A stretch of DNA of 17,694 nt, taken from the NCBI GenBank assembly GCA_964599655.1, contig CAZRGV010000127.1, forward strand, positions 1 through 17,694, given 5' to 3'. This document shows positions 7,288-16,291 of this stretch, one piece after another. How positions within the stretch are numbered: position 1 is the stretch's first letter; each line of letters begins with the position of its first letter. The notes under the pieces were generated by a model. The model worked only from the letters and a program-made list of their open reading frames with translations. It did not search any database and was not told the DNA's origin. Source of the stretch: CAZRGV01 sp964599655 (GTDB lineage: Bacteria > Planctomycetota > Planctomycetia > Isosphaerales > Isosphaeraceae). A program made the position numbers and the translations under genes.

Positions 7288-7817
7288 GGAACCTCGAAGG
7301 TTTCGAGCTGCTCGGGTGGGTGGGATTCGAGCAGGGCCTTGGCGCGGGTGATCTCCTCGGGCGTTCCTCGCGCGGCGATCAGAAACTTCCCCGCCTTTAT
7401 TTGGGACTCGAACTTGATCGCCTGGTCTTTGGGGACGCCCCATCCGACCAGCGCGCCGGCCAGGGCTCCCAGGGCGGCGCCGGCCAGGGCTCCTTCCAGG
7501 CCGCCGAGCAACGCCGCGGCCAGCGGTCCGGCGACCACGACGGGTCCCACCCCCGGCAAGATCAGAAACGCCGCGCCAAAGAGCAAACCGAAGAGTCCGC
7601 CAACCCAGGCCCCCGTTCCGGCTCCGGCGGCCGCGTAGTCGCCCGCCGAAAAGAACCCGACGGGTTCCTCGGTCACCTGGAAGTCGCGTCCCACGATCGA
7701 GAGATTCCGCATCTCGAACCCCTCGTCGTGAAGGAGCCGGATCGCGGCCTCAGCCGATGCGTGATCCGGATAAACCGCGATGATGCTTGAGCCGACAGCC
7801 GGGTCGGACGTCGCCAT
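7278..7817 (-). CDS. General stress protein 17M-like, Gly/Ala-rich
   Basis: A 179-residue protein. The N-terminal domain (about 10-50: SSIIAVYPDHASAEAAIRLL, then NLSIVGRDF) resembles the general stress protein 17M/YflT-like fold. A long Gly/Ala-rich hydrophobic stretch follows (about 62-128), with repeated small-residue runs such as GALAGAALGALAGAL able to form tightly packed membrane-inserting hairpins. A short alpha/beta tail (129-179) echoes the start (KAGKFLIAARGTPEEI). I chose the ATG at 7817 because GGAGG lies seven bases upstream; a longer frame reaches 7865 without such support. Related proteins are linked to stress, but molecular function is unknown. It is monocistronic. Confidence 0.8.
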   Translation of the reverse strand: MATSDPAVGSSIIAVYPDHASAEAAIRLLHDEGFEMRNLSIVGRDFQVTEEPVGFFSAGDYAAAGAGTGAWVGGLFGLLFGAAFLILPGVGPVVVAGPLAAALLGGLEGALAGAALGALAGALVGWGVPKDQAIKFESQIKAGKFLIAARGTPEEITRAKALLESHPPEQLETFEVPPA

Positions 7818-7942
7818 GAATGGACCTCCGTACGATCTGTTGACGGATGACGCCCCCAACTTCACTCCTCATGCTACCGCAACCCGTCCGCCAAGGCGAA
7901 TCGAACCCGAGCCGACTGAGGTTGACACTCAGGCCGGACCGA

Positions 7943-8890
7943 TCAGCCCAACGCGGCCGATTCGACCGGCGGAGACTCGCTCTTCGGCGAACCCGGCGCG
8001 ACGGGAAGTACGTTCCTGGTCGCCGGCAGGTAACGGCATCCCACGCCAAGAAGCAGGAACACGCCTCCCACCACCGTCGCCACGCTCGGCCGCTCACCCT
8101 GGAACAGCGCCACCCAGAGCGGGTTGAGAATCGGCTCCAGGAGGCCGATGAGCCCCGCTTCCGGTGCGCCGATCTCGCGCAGCCCTCGGGCGAAGAGGGC
8201 GTAGGGAATCGCCATCTGGATCACGCCAAAGGCGGCAAGAATCAGCAGTTGCGTCGGGCTCGGAACCGCGATCGAACCCGAGGACAGTCCGATCCAGGCA
8301 CCCAGAGCCAGCGACCCGGCCAGGTTGTTGATCGCGCTGAGCCAGATGGGATCTAGCGACCGAAGCCCTCGCATGGTGATCACGACCGCGGCGTAGGCCA
8401 GACCGCTGAAGAGCCCGAGGGTGACGCCCAGCCACTCGGTCGAGCTGCCGCCATGCCCGAAGAGCACGATCGTCGCGATGCCAGGAGCGGCCAGCGCGAT
8501 CCCCAGCCGGGAACGCCCATCGGGACGCTCTCGAAGGAACAGGATGCTGAGAGGAACCATCCAGAGCGTTGCCGAACATTGCAGGAAAATCGCGTTGGCC
8601 GCCGTCGTCGCCTTCAACGACGTGATGTAGAGACCCGTCATGATCCCGAAAATCAGCCCCACCGGCAGCATGACCGGCCGGAACGTCCAGCGGCTTGGAG
8701 GGACCAGTGGAAGAAGCGCGAGGCCCGCGAAGAGGCTCCGGTAGAAGGCGATCGTCGAGGCGTCCAGGGTCTTGAGGCTGTCACTCTTGGTGACGACTCC
8801 GCTCAGGCTCCAAAGCACCGCGGCCAGCAGGACACATCGACGTCCCAACCTCGCGGACTTGCCGACTGTCGCATCGTCTCTCAACCGCAC
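7943..8890 (-). CDS. EamA/DMT-family transporter
   Basis: Inner-membrane exporter of the drug/metabolite transporter superfamily. The 315 residues contain ten predicted helices in two EamA repeats: repeat one includes LLAAVLWSLSGVVTK and AIFLQCSATLWMVPLSILFLRERP, and repeat two includes LGLFSGLAYAAVVITMRG and EAGLIGLLEPILNPLWVALFQGERP. The paired 'P...LRERP' and 'EPILNPLW...GERP' signatures are characteristic. The start is GTG at 8890 with GAGGAGG eight bases upstream. The substrate cannot be assigned; amino acids and nucleosides are usual for the superfamily. It is divergent from the RING-domain gene across a 219-bp region. Confidence 0.92.
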   Translation of the reverse strand: MRLRDDATVGKSARLGRRCVLLAAVLWSLSGVVTKSDSLKTLDASTIAFYRSLFAGLALLPLVPPSRWTFRPVMLPVGLIFGIMTGLYITSLKATTAANAIFLQCSATLWMVPLSILFLRERPDGRSRLGIALAAPGIATIVLFGHGGSSTEWLGVTLGLFSGLAYAAVVITMRGLRSLDPIWLSAINNLAGSLALGAWIGLSSGSIAVPSPTQLLILAAFGVIQMAIPYALFARGLREIGAPEAGLIGLLEPILNPLWVALFQGERPSVATVVGGVFLLLGVGCRYLPATRNVLPVAPGSPKSESPPVESAALG

Positions 8891-9109
8891 GCCCGTGGCC
8901 TCCTCAACGTTCGACTTCGCCGCGAAGCCATGTTACCCCCGACACCGCAAGGGGAAAACGGTTCGGTTCGACGGCTCGAGCGGACAATCCCGCGCAGCGT
9001 GCTCGTTGCCTCGATCCGGGGCACGGCCTTACACTGAAACGAAATCGAGGCCGGCTGTCCCCCGGCGCATTGATGCGCCCCGGACCTCGTATTTGTCACG
9101 GCTCGATCG

Positions 9110-9943
9110 ATGATGGAACTGGTCGCTCTTGGCCTGGTCGTGCTGACGCTTTACGTGGTGATTCGCTTCGCCTCGGCCCTGATCGCGGGTCTGGCGGGAG
9201 CCCGACACCGCGCCTACCGGCTTCTCGCCGCCAAGTATGGTGGCCGCTGCGAGACCCGAGGGCTCGTCGATCCGCCCACGGTCAGCTTCTCGTATCAGGG
9301 CTCGAGCTGCCGCGTCGGCCTCGCGCCCGTCGTCGCCGGGCAACCGTCGCCACCTCGGACAAGAGTCGTTGCTCGTTTTGGCCGCGGTCTGCCGTTTCGG
9401 CTGGAGCTGCTGCCCGTGGCGCGTCCGAAACCGGCCCAACCGCCGAGAGGGACCCGACCCGTCCGCACCGGACTCGCCGACTTTGACCGCAATTACGTCG
9501 TCCAGGCGAACGATCCGGACATGGCTCGCCTGTTCCTCGACTCATCGACCGTCCGAGGGGCCGTCGAAAACTTGCGACGGCTTTGTCCACCGGCCGGGAT
9601 GCTGCTCTCGGTCAATCCCGAGCGGCTTCTGGTTCAGGTGGACCGAAACCTTGGCCTTCACGCGCCGCAGCTCGATGCCGCGGTTCGTGACGCCTTGATC
9701 CTTCACGACTCCCTTCAGGTTAGTGTCGCCAACCGGCTGGCGGAAGGGATCGACATTGTCGGGGTCGGGCCGGCGACCACCGAGGACATCGGGCCGCCTC
9801 AGTGCGAGGTCTGTGGCGACCCGATCACGGGTCAGCACGTCGTTTGCACCCTTTGCCGCACGCCGTTTCATCGCGATTGCTGGACGTTCGTCGGGGGTTG
9901 TTCCACGTTCGGCTGCACCAGCAAGAACTGCGTTTCGGCCTGA
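9110..9943 (+). CDS. Membrane-anchored prokaryotic RING-finger protein
   Basis: A 277-residue protein with one N-terminal membrane segment (about 4-28) followed by a basic stretch, so most of it should be cytoplasmic. The middle (45-225) is unrecognised. The C-terminus is a binuclear cross-brace zinc domain: Cys232, Cys235, Cys246, Cys249, His254, Cys257, Cys264 and Cys269, with CWTF between the last pairs. Spacing is C-x2-C-x10-C-x2-C-x4-H-x2-C-x6-C-x4-C. This fits the Prok-RING group of treble-clef domains rather than a simple zinc ribbon. Two ATG codons are adjacent (9110, 9113) with no strong ribosome site; a weak TTGCCT-18-TACACT promoter lies at 9006-9035. Whether it acts in protein conjugation or only in binding is unknown; no E1, E2 or ubiquitin-like gene is nearby. 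Confidence 0.75.
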   Translation: MMELVALGLVVLTLYVVIRFASALIAGLAGARHRAYRLLAAKYGGRCETRGLVDPPTVSFSYQGSSCRVGLAPVVAGQPSPPRTRVVARFGRGLPFRLELLPVARPKPAQPPRGTRPVRTGLADFDRNYVVQANDPDMARLFLDSSTVRGAVENLRRLCPPAGMLLSVNPERLLVQVDRNLGLHAPQLDAAVRDALILHDSLQVSVANRLAEGIDIVGVGPATTEDIGPPQCEVCGDPITGQHVVCTLCRTPFHRDCWTFVGGCSTFGCTSKNCVSA

Positions 9944-10104
9944 TTCGGCTTGGGTACGACCCTGGCCAGAGAATGTGACGCGGTTCTTGCCGTGACCGGT
10001 CCTTACTCTGTGTTTTTTCGGCACAATCATCCACGGTGCGACGAATCGAGCCTAGGGTACAACAAGACGGACCAAATCCGCCCTGGCCCGGAGGTCTCGA
10101 CAAA

Positions 10105-11244
10105 ATGGCTCACGACCCGATGCTGCTGTCCGACGCATTCGATTCTCGACCGGCTCGCGACACAGGGAGCGCCGTAAGACCGCCTTTGCCGGAATTCCTC
10201 AACGAGGTGGGCACGAGGCCCGAGCCGCGATCGCGGCTCCCTCGAGAATCCCGTTCGGAACGCCGGATCGAGTCGGAGAGACGTTCGGCCAACAGTTCGG
10301 AACGTGGTCACGACGGCGAATCCGCGCCTCGCGCTTCAGGACGTTCGGAGAGTCGGATCTCCTCATCGAACGACCGTCGGTCGGTTCCCCTGTTGCGTTA
10401 CTGGGACGGCGGTTCGAACCGGATCAAACCCCGACGCCCCCGAGGCGCGGGACATGCTCGGCGGCGGCAGACGCGCGACGCGCATCTTGCGCTGGTCGAT
10501 CAGCACGAAAGCCTCTTGCGAGAGCTGCGACTGGCCGAGCAGGTTCAGAGGAGCATGCTCCCTCGAACCCTGCCGAATGTCGCGGGCTTCCGGTTCGGCG
10601 CGGGGCTCCAGGCCTGTCAGCATCTCGCGGGGGACTTTTACAACGCGTTCCGCCTCGACCACGACCGGATCGGGGTCTACCTCGGCGACGTCATGGGCCA
10701 CGGAGCGGCGGCGGCCCTGCTGGGCGTCTATGCCATGCAGGTGCTCCGGACGAAACGGATCGAGGGGAACCAATATGAGATCATTCCTCCCGACGTTTCC
10801 CTGACCGAACTCAACCGCGAATTGCTCTCGGCCAGCTTTCATAATGAACCGTTCGTGACGATGATTTACGGGATCTTCGACAAGGCCCGGATGACCTGGA
10901 CCTATTGCTGCGGCGGGCACCCTCCCGCCCTGTTGCTCCGGCCGGGACAGGCCCCGCGGAAGCTCGAACCGAGCGGACCGCTTCTCGGGGTTTTCGACGC
11001 GACGTTCTCGCGGCATGAAATCGAGCTCCAGCCAGGCGATCGGCTCTTGTTGTACAGCGACGGCGTCGATTCCGTTGGCTGGGGTGAATTCGGCCAGGGA
11101 CTCGGGGGATTGGTCCAGCTCCTCCAATCGCGTGAGGGTCGTCCCCCACAGCAACTCATCGACGAGGCGTTGACGCTCGCCAGGCACGCCGACCACCAGC
11201 TCGCCGATGACGTGACGATGCTCCTGACGCAGGTCGATGGCTGA
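10105..11244 (+). CDS. SpoIIE/RsbU-type PP2C serine phosphatase
   Basis: Metal-dependent phosphatase of the PPM/SpoIIE family, which typically dephosphorylates an anti-sigma-factor antagonist in partner-switching stress signalling. Residues 1-125 are Ser/Arg-rich and probably disordered. A short helical linker follows (about 126-152, LRELRLAEQVQRSMLP), characteristic of RsbU-like proteins, then the PP2C domain. Metal-binding aspartates are seen in LAGDFY (177), YLGDVMGHG (195), LYSDGVD (319) and LADDVTML (368/369). The residue after FY in the first motif, often Asp, is Asn. ATG at 10105 has GGAGG ten bases upstream; a GTG at 10036 would add 23 residues. No response-regulator, HAMP or GAF domain is fused, and no STAS or anti-sigma kinase gene is adjacent. 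Confidence 0.9.
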   Translation: MAHDPMLLSDAFDSRPARDTGSAVRPPLPEFLNEVGTRPEPRSRLPRESRSERRIESERRSANSSERGHDGESAPRASGRSESRISSSNDRRSVPLLRYWDGGSNRIKPRRPRGAGHARRRQTRDAHLALVDQHESLLRELRLAEQVQRSMLPRTLPNVAGFRFGAGLQACQHLAGDFYNAFRLDHDRIGVYLGDVMGHGAAAALLGVYAMQVLRTKRIEGNQYEIIPPDVSLTELNRELLSASFHNEPFVTMIYGIFDKARMTWTYCCGGHPPALLLRPGQAPRKLEPSGPLLGVFDATFSRHEIELQPGDRLLLYSDGVDSVGWGEFGQGLGGLVQLLQSREGRPPQQLIDEALTLARHADHQLADDVTMLLTQVDG

Positions 11245-11425
11245 GGGAAGGAGACCGACGCTTACGGTTCCAGCGCCTCGCGACGACCGAATTCCGGCCA
11301 ACGGTTGTGTTCGATGGCGATCGAGGCCAAACTAGGACGTCGCGGCCACACCCGGGCCCACCCTCCGGGCTCGCGACCGGGTTTGGACCCGTTCACGGCA
11401 CGACCGGAAACGGAGTGGAGTTGTC

Positions 11426-12619
11426 ATGTTCGACCTGCCGGCGATCCAGAAGGCCTTGCGCGACTTTGGCATCGATGGCTGGCTGCTCTACGACTTTCGA
11501 GGCAGCAACGTTCTGGCGCGTCGCGTGCTGGACCTCGACCCGCGGGTCACCGGTACTCGGCGTTTCTTCTACTTGATTCCCGCCGACGGCGAACCCAGAA
11601 AGCTCGTCCACCGGATCGAGACGAGTGCCCTCGATCACTTGCCGGGTGAAAAACAGATTTATCTTCGCTGGCAGGAGCTGGAGAGCGCGATTGGCGCGCT
11701 CGTCTCCGGGATCAAGCGGCTGGCGATGGAGTACGCCCCCGGGGTTTCGAATCCATACATCAGCCGGGTCGACGCCGGAACCGTCGAACGCGTCCGTGCC
11801 TTCGGGCCCGAGATCGTCTCGTCGGGCGACCTGATCCAGCTCTTCGAGGCGACGTGGGACGACGCCCAGTGGCGGATGCACCTCGAGGCCGACCGGCACA
11901 CTCGGTCGGCGTTTGACCTGGCCTGGAGCCTTATCGCGGGAAGCGTTCGGAGCGGCCGAGCGATCACCGAGCTCGAGGTTCAGTCGGCGATTCTCGACCA
12001 TTTTCGTAAGAACGGTCTGACGACCTACTCGCCGCCGATTGTTGGCGTCGGTCCGCATAGCGGCGATCCCCACTTCGAGAATTCCGCCGAGAACAACACG
12101 CCGATCCAGCCCGGCGACTTCGTCCTGATTGACCTTTGGGCCAAGCTCGACCAGCCTCGGGCCGTTTACAGCGACCTGACCCGAGTCGGATTCGTCGGCG
12201 AGGAAGTTCCGGCCCGTTTCGAGGCGGTTTTCCAGGTCGTCGCCGGCGCTCGAGACGCGGCGATCGCCTGTGTACGCGAGGCGTTCGCGGCGGGTCGTCC
12301 GCTCCGGGGCTTCGAGGTCGACGACGCCGCCCGAGCCGTCATCGAAAAGGCGGGCCACGGGGCCCACTTCATCCACCGCACCGGGCACAACATCGGCCAG
12401 GAAACGCACGGCAACGGCGCCAACATGGACAACCTCGAAACCCACGAGGAACGGTTGGTTTTGCCTCGCACGTGCTTCTCGGTCGAGCCGGGAATCTACC
12501 TGCCCGAGTTCGGCGTGCGCAGCGAGGTCAACGTGTTCATTGACGACGAGCGCCAGGTTCACGTGACCGGCGGCCCCCCCCAGACTCGAGTGTTGCCGAT
12601 CCTCGCGTGGCAGGCCTGA
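11426..12619 (+). CDS. M24 family Xaa-Pro peptidase
   Basis: Dinuclear metallopeptidase with the pita-bread fold, of the Xaa-Pro aminopeptidase/dipeptidase group, which removes residues preceding proline. The N-terminal creatinase-like domain covers about 1-145 and the catalytic domain about 150-397. All five metal ligands are visible: Asp236 (LIDLWAK), Asp250 (YSDLTR), His321 (HRTGHNIG), Glu354 (SVEPGIY) and Glu367 (RSEVNV). The 397-residue length is normal. The ATG is preceded by GGAG six bases away. There is no signal peptide, so it is cytoplasmic. The MFS gene begins only 28 bp after the stop, suggesting one transcript. Confidence 0.93.
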   Translation: MFDLPAIQKALRDFGIDGWLLYDFRGSNVLARRVLDLDPRVTGTRRFFYLIPADGEPRKLVHRIETSALDHLPGEKQIYLRWQELESAIGALVSGIKRLAMEYAPGVSNPYISRVDAGTVERVRAFGPEIVSSGDLIQLFEATWDDAQWRMHLEADRHTRSAFDLAWSLIAGSVRSGRAITELEVQSAILDHFRKNGLTTYSPPIVGVGPHSGDPHFENSAENNTPIQPGDFVLIDLWAKLDQPRAVYSDLTRVGFVGEEVPARFEAVFQVVAGARDAAIACVREAFAAGRPLRGFEVDDAARAVIEKAGHGAHFIHRTGHNIGQETHGNGANMDNLETHEERLVLPRTCFSVEPGIYLPEFGVRSEVNVFIDDERQVHVTGGPPQTRVLPILAWQA

Positions 12620-12647
12620 TCCAAGGATGGAACCCAAGGAACCTCCC

Positions 12648-14042
<1,395 letters not shown>

Positions 14043-14071
14043 GCCCGGCCCGAGCGAGGCCGCGTTTTCGA

Positions 14072-14088
14072 GCCGGTCAGTGACTGGC
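14072..14088. terminator. Hairpin between convergent MFS and pcs genes
   Basis: GCCGGTC (14072-14078) pairs with GACTGGC (14082-14088), seven pairs including one G-T wobble, around a 3-base loop in the 34-bp space between convergent stops. It overlaps the pcs stop codon. It is modest and lacks a U-tract; placement is the main support. Confidence 0.3.
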
Positions 14089-14973
14089 CCGAGGACGGCG
14101 TTCGGTCCAGAGCCTCACCGTGACCGCCCAGGACGCGATCATGTAATAAACGGGGTAGAGCAGCGACAGCCAGGCGACTTTTCGCACAAGGGCATCGCCA
14201 CCGGGAGTGGTCAGCTCGGGCATCCGGCAAAGCACATACACCAGGGCCCCCGCCCAGAACACACCCAAGATCGTGCTCCAGCGATTCAGGAGCCCCGGCT
14301 GTGATGGATAGAGATACTTGGATGGAACGAACGTCAACAGCGCCAGCGCCACCAGCATGGCCAGCGAGGCCCATCCAGGAAGCTGGAGAATATACAGATA
14401 GAACGCGACGACGTTCCAGTGCGAGGGGAAGCCAAGGAAGTAGCCATCATCGGTCTTGATCGAGACCTGGCAGAATCCGTAGGCGCTGGCCAGCAGCGGG
14501 AAGACGAGCCAACCCTCCCAGCCCTGCGGCAAGATCCCGGCTCTCCAGACGAGAAAGAGCGGCAAGAACGTGTAGTTGAGGAAGTCGGTGAGATCATCGA
14601 GTCGCCGGCCGTCGAAGCCGGGCAAGACCTGCTTGATGTTGATCCTCCGGGCCATCGTGCCGTCGGTGGCGTCGATGATCGTGGCCACGAGCATCAGGGC
14701 AAAGGCCCCCTGATAGGCCGCCGCGTCTCCCCGAACGATCAGCACGGCGATCACCGCGGCGATGACGAGCCCGAGCGCCGTGTAGGTATGCACGCACCAG
14801 GCCAGGAACTGCGTCAAGCGACGGCCCAGAGACGGTCGAGGTGGCCGGGGATGGACGCGGCGCCCCTTGTGACCGCGTTTGACGGCGCGGGCCTCGCGAT
14901 TCTCCTGAATCCGACGGCCCGTCTCGATCATCCAACGGGCGACATGGTTCCGGGGCGGCTTGCGATCGACCAT
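14077..14973 (-). CDS. pcs: Phosphatidylcholine synthase (CDP-alcohol phosphatidyltransferase)
   Basis: Integral membrane enzyme that condenses CDP-diacylglycerol with choline to give phosphatidylcholine and CMP. The catalytic motif is DATDGTMAR (101-109), then 12 residues, then GRRLDDLTD (122-130). The 12-residue spacing, DG(x)2AR(x)12G(x)3D(x)3D, is that of bacterial Pcs; most CDP-alcohol transferases have 8. DFLNYTFLPLF and LGFPSHWNVVAFYLY also look Pcs-like. The catalytic core and about eight helices cover 55-290. The N-terminal 50 residues are unusually basic and proline-rich, an extension compared with roughly 240-residue rhizobial enzymes. ATG at 14973 is preferred; GTG at 14988 is possible. 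It lies downstream of pmt on the same strand and probably shares its transcript. Confidence 0.85.
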   Translation of the reverse strand: MVDRKPPRNHVARWMIETGRRIQENREARAVKRGHKGRRVHPRPPRPSLGRRLTQFLAWCVHTYTALGLVIAAVIAVLIVRGDAAAYQGAFALMLVATIIDATDGTMARRINIKQVLPGFDGRRLDDLTDFLNYTFLPLFLVWRAGILPQGWEGWLVFPLLASAYGFCQVSIKTDDGYFLGFPSHWNVVAFYLYILQLPGWASLAMLVALALLTFVPSKYLYPSQPGLLNRWSTILGVFWAGALVYVLCRMPELTTPGGDALVRKVAWLSLLYPVYYMIASWAVTVRLWTERRPRASH

Positions 14974-15078
14974 GGTCTCGGTCCCCACCAGCGCGCGGCG
15001 ACCTGGATCAGAACGTGGCCGCCTCCGATCCTCTCGCAGGCGGCGACACGTCCGGCCAGGGTTCGGCCTGACGTGCCC

Positions 15079-15888
15079 TCACGACCTCTTGGTGGCCTGG
15101 TAGATACCCCACTTCATGTCGCCCGCCTGGCAGAATCCGTCCTTCATGGCCCAGCGATCGATGAGATAGTTCAGATCAGACTCGCTGAACATATCAAGAA
15201 ATGATGCCCGTTCTGTCGTCAGGCGCTGCGACTCGGCGCGAAGAATCTCGACGAAGCGCGCGGTGGCGTCCTCGACCTTCACGTCGACGAAGCCGGCCTC
15301 CTCGAGCAGTTTGCCGTAGCGAGACGGGCTGACCACATGATAACCGGTCTTGGTCACGTACGCCTCGAACTCCGGCGAGGCGACCCCGTCCCCCCGAGCG
15401 TAGTCGGTGATGATGAGCTGCCCCCCCTCGTCGAGCAGGTCGTGGAGCCGTCGGAAGAGGCGGGGCTTGTCGTGAATGTGCATCAGGGCGTCACGGCTCC
15501 AGAGGAGATCGAACTTGGTGGGGAACGATTCCTCGAGGACGTCCCCCAGGATAAACGTCACCGAGTCGGTGCCGTCGGCCTGCCGGGCCCGCTCCTGAGC
15601 GATGTCGACCATCTCGGGGGCGAGGTCGATGCCGGTCACTTCGGCCCCGTATTGCTTGGCCAGAAAGAACGCGGCGCCGCCGATGCCGCTGCCGACGTCC
15701 AGCACTCGAACGCCCGGCCGCAGGAACGATCCCAGCTTCGAGCAAAGGTACAGGGTCGTGTCGTGCCCGCCGGTGCTGATGTACCCCTCACCGAAGATCT
15801 TCTCATAGCGCAGGATGCTGGCGCGGCTGTACTGGCCGTTATTGTCGTAGGCCTGCGTCTTGGAAGCCGTGGTATCGGCGGTCGTCAT
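15079..15888 (-). CDS. pmt: Phosphoethanolamine N-methyltransferase (plant/Plasmodium PMT type)
   Basis: SAM-dependent cytoplasmic methyltransferase predicted to convert phosphoethanolamine to phosphocholine by three methylations. Its 269 residues match the single-domain Plasmodium PMT: YDNNGQYSRAS (14-24) then YEKIFGEGYISTGG (28-41), SAM-binding VLDVGSGIGG (62-71) and GIDLAPEMV (86-94), SRDALMHI (131-138), LIITDYARG, and C-terminal KWGIYQATK. The Plasmodium catalytic dyad of Tyr (NNQY) and His (RDxxxH) is conserved as Tyr20 and His137, with Asp133 four residues before the His. One glycine is inserted in NNGQY. The ATG has GAGGAG six bases upstream. Co-orientation with pcs and a choline-type kinase supports the lipid role. 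An alternative would be a sarcosine or generic methyltransferase, but the N-terminal substrate-lid motif argues against that. Confidence 0.85.
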   Translation of the reverse strand: MTTADTTASKTQAYDNNGQYSRASILRYEKIFGEGYISTGGHDTTLYLCSKLGSFLRPGVRVLDVGSGIGGAAFFLAKQYGAEVTGIDLAPEMVDIAQERARQADGTDSVTFILGDVLEESFPTKFDLLWSRDALMHIHDKPRLFRRLHDLLDEGGQLIITDYARGDGVASPEFEAYVTKTGYHVVSPSRYGKLLEEAGFVDVKVEDATARFVEILRAESQRLTTERASFLDMFSESDLNYLIDRWAMKDGFCQAGDMKWGIYQATKRS

Positions 15889-16291
15889 GTTGTCTCCTCG
15901 TGGGGTCGGGTTCGCGGCTCGCGGAGTGGTTCGAGATCAGCAATCAATACGGAAGAACGTGGGCCGGTTCGGCATCTCGCGGCCGGACGGCGGCACGTCT
16001 CGGGTTGGCGGGGCAACGTGATCAATCGGCTCAGGGCGGGGTGGGACGACTCCGATCCGTGCCAATGGAAGATCCAACGACCGTCGCCTCGAATGCGACC
16101 ACGACGAGGTCGACGGTGCTTGAACCCATCGGCGTCTGATTCCTTTGGCGACCGGCCGACCGGGTGCTCGAGCCAGAATGGGTAAGACCACGGAAGAAAT
16201 CGATGAATTCCGTGCGAAGCATTGTACTGATCTGGCACAATCTGTCCAACACTCCCGCGCGATTTTTTACCCCCCCAACCCGAGGAACGCG
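15889..16291 (-). other. Noncoding region between kinase and pmt, with long pmt leader
   Basis: Four hundred bases without a convincing gene. Short frames exist on both strands but are Arg/Pro-rich and lack ribosome sites. The kinase-side part holds a minus-strand promoter; from its predicted start near 16214 to the pmt ATG would be a leader of about 326 nt. I searched by eye for SAM, SAH and other riboswitch signatures and did not recognise one. The only clear element is the GAGGAG ribosome site at 15895-15900. Confidence 0.5.
16221..16248 (-). promoter_or_regulatory. Promoter for pmt-pcs
   Basis: On the minus strand TGGACA (16248-16243) and TACAAT (16226-16221) are separated by 16 bp, each matching the sigma-70 consensus at five of six positions. 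It lies just downstream of the kinase stop codon, so pmt and pcs can be transcribed without the kinase. Confidence 0.5.

Noticed and set aside
15885..16238. 117-residue minus-strand frame in the gap before pmt
   Set aside because: It is Arg/Pro/His-rich, overlaps the pmt start in another frame, and has no ribosome site or family resemblance.
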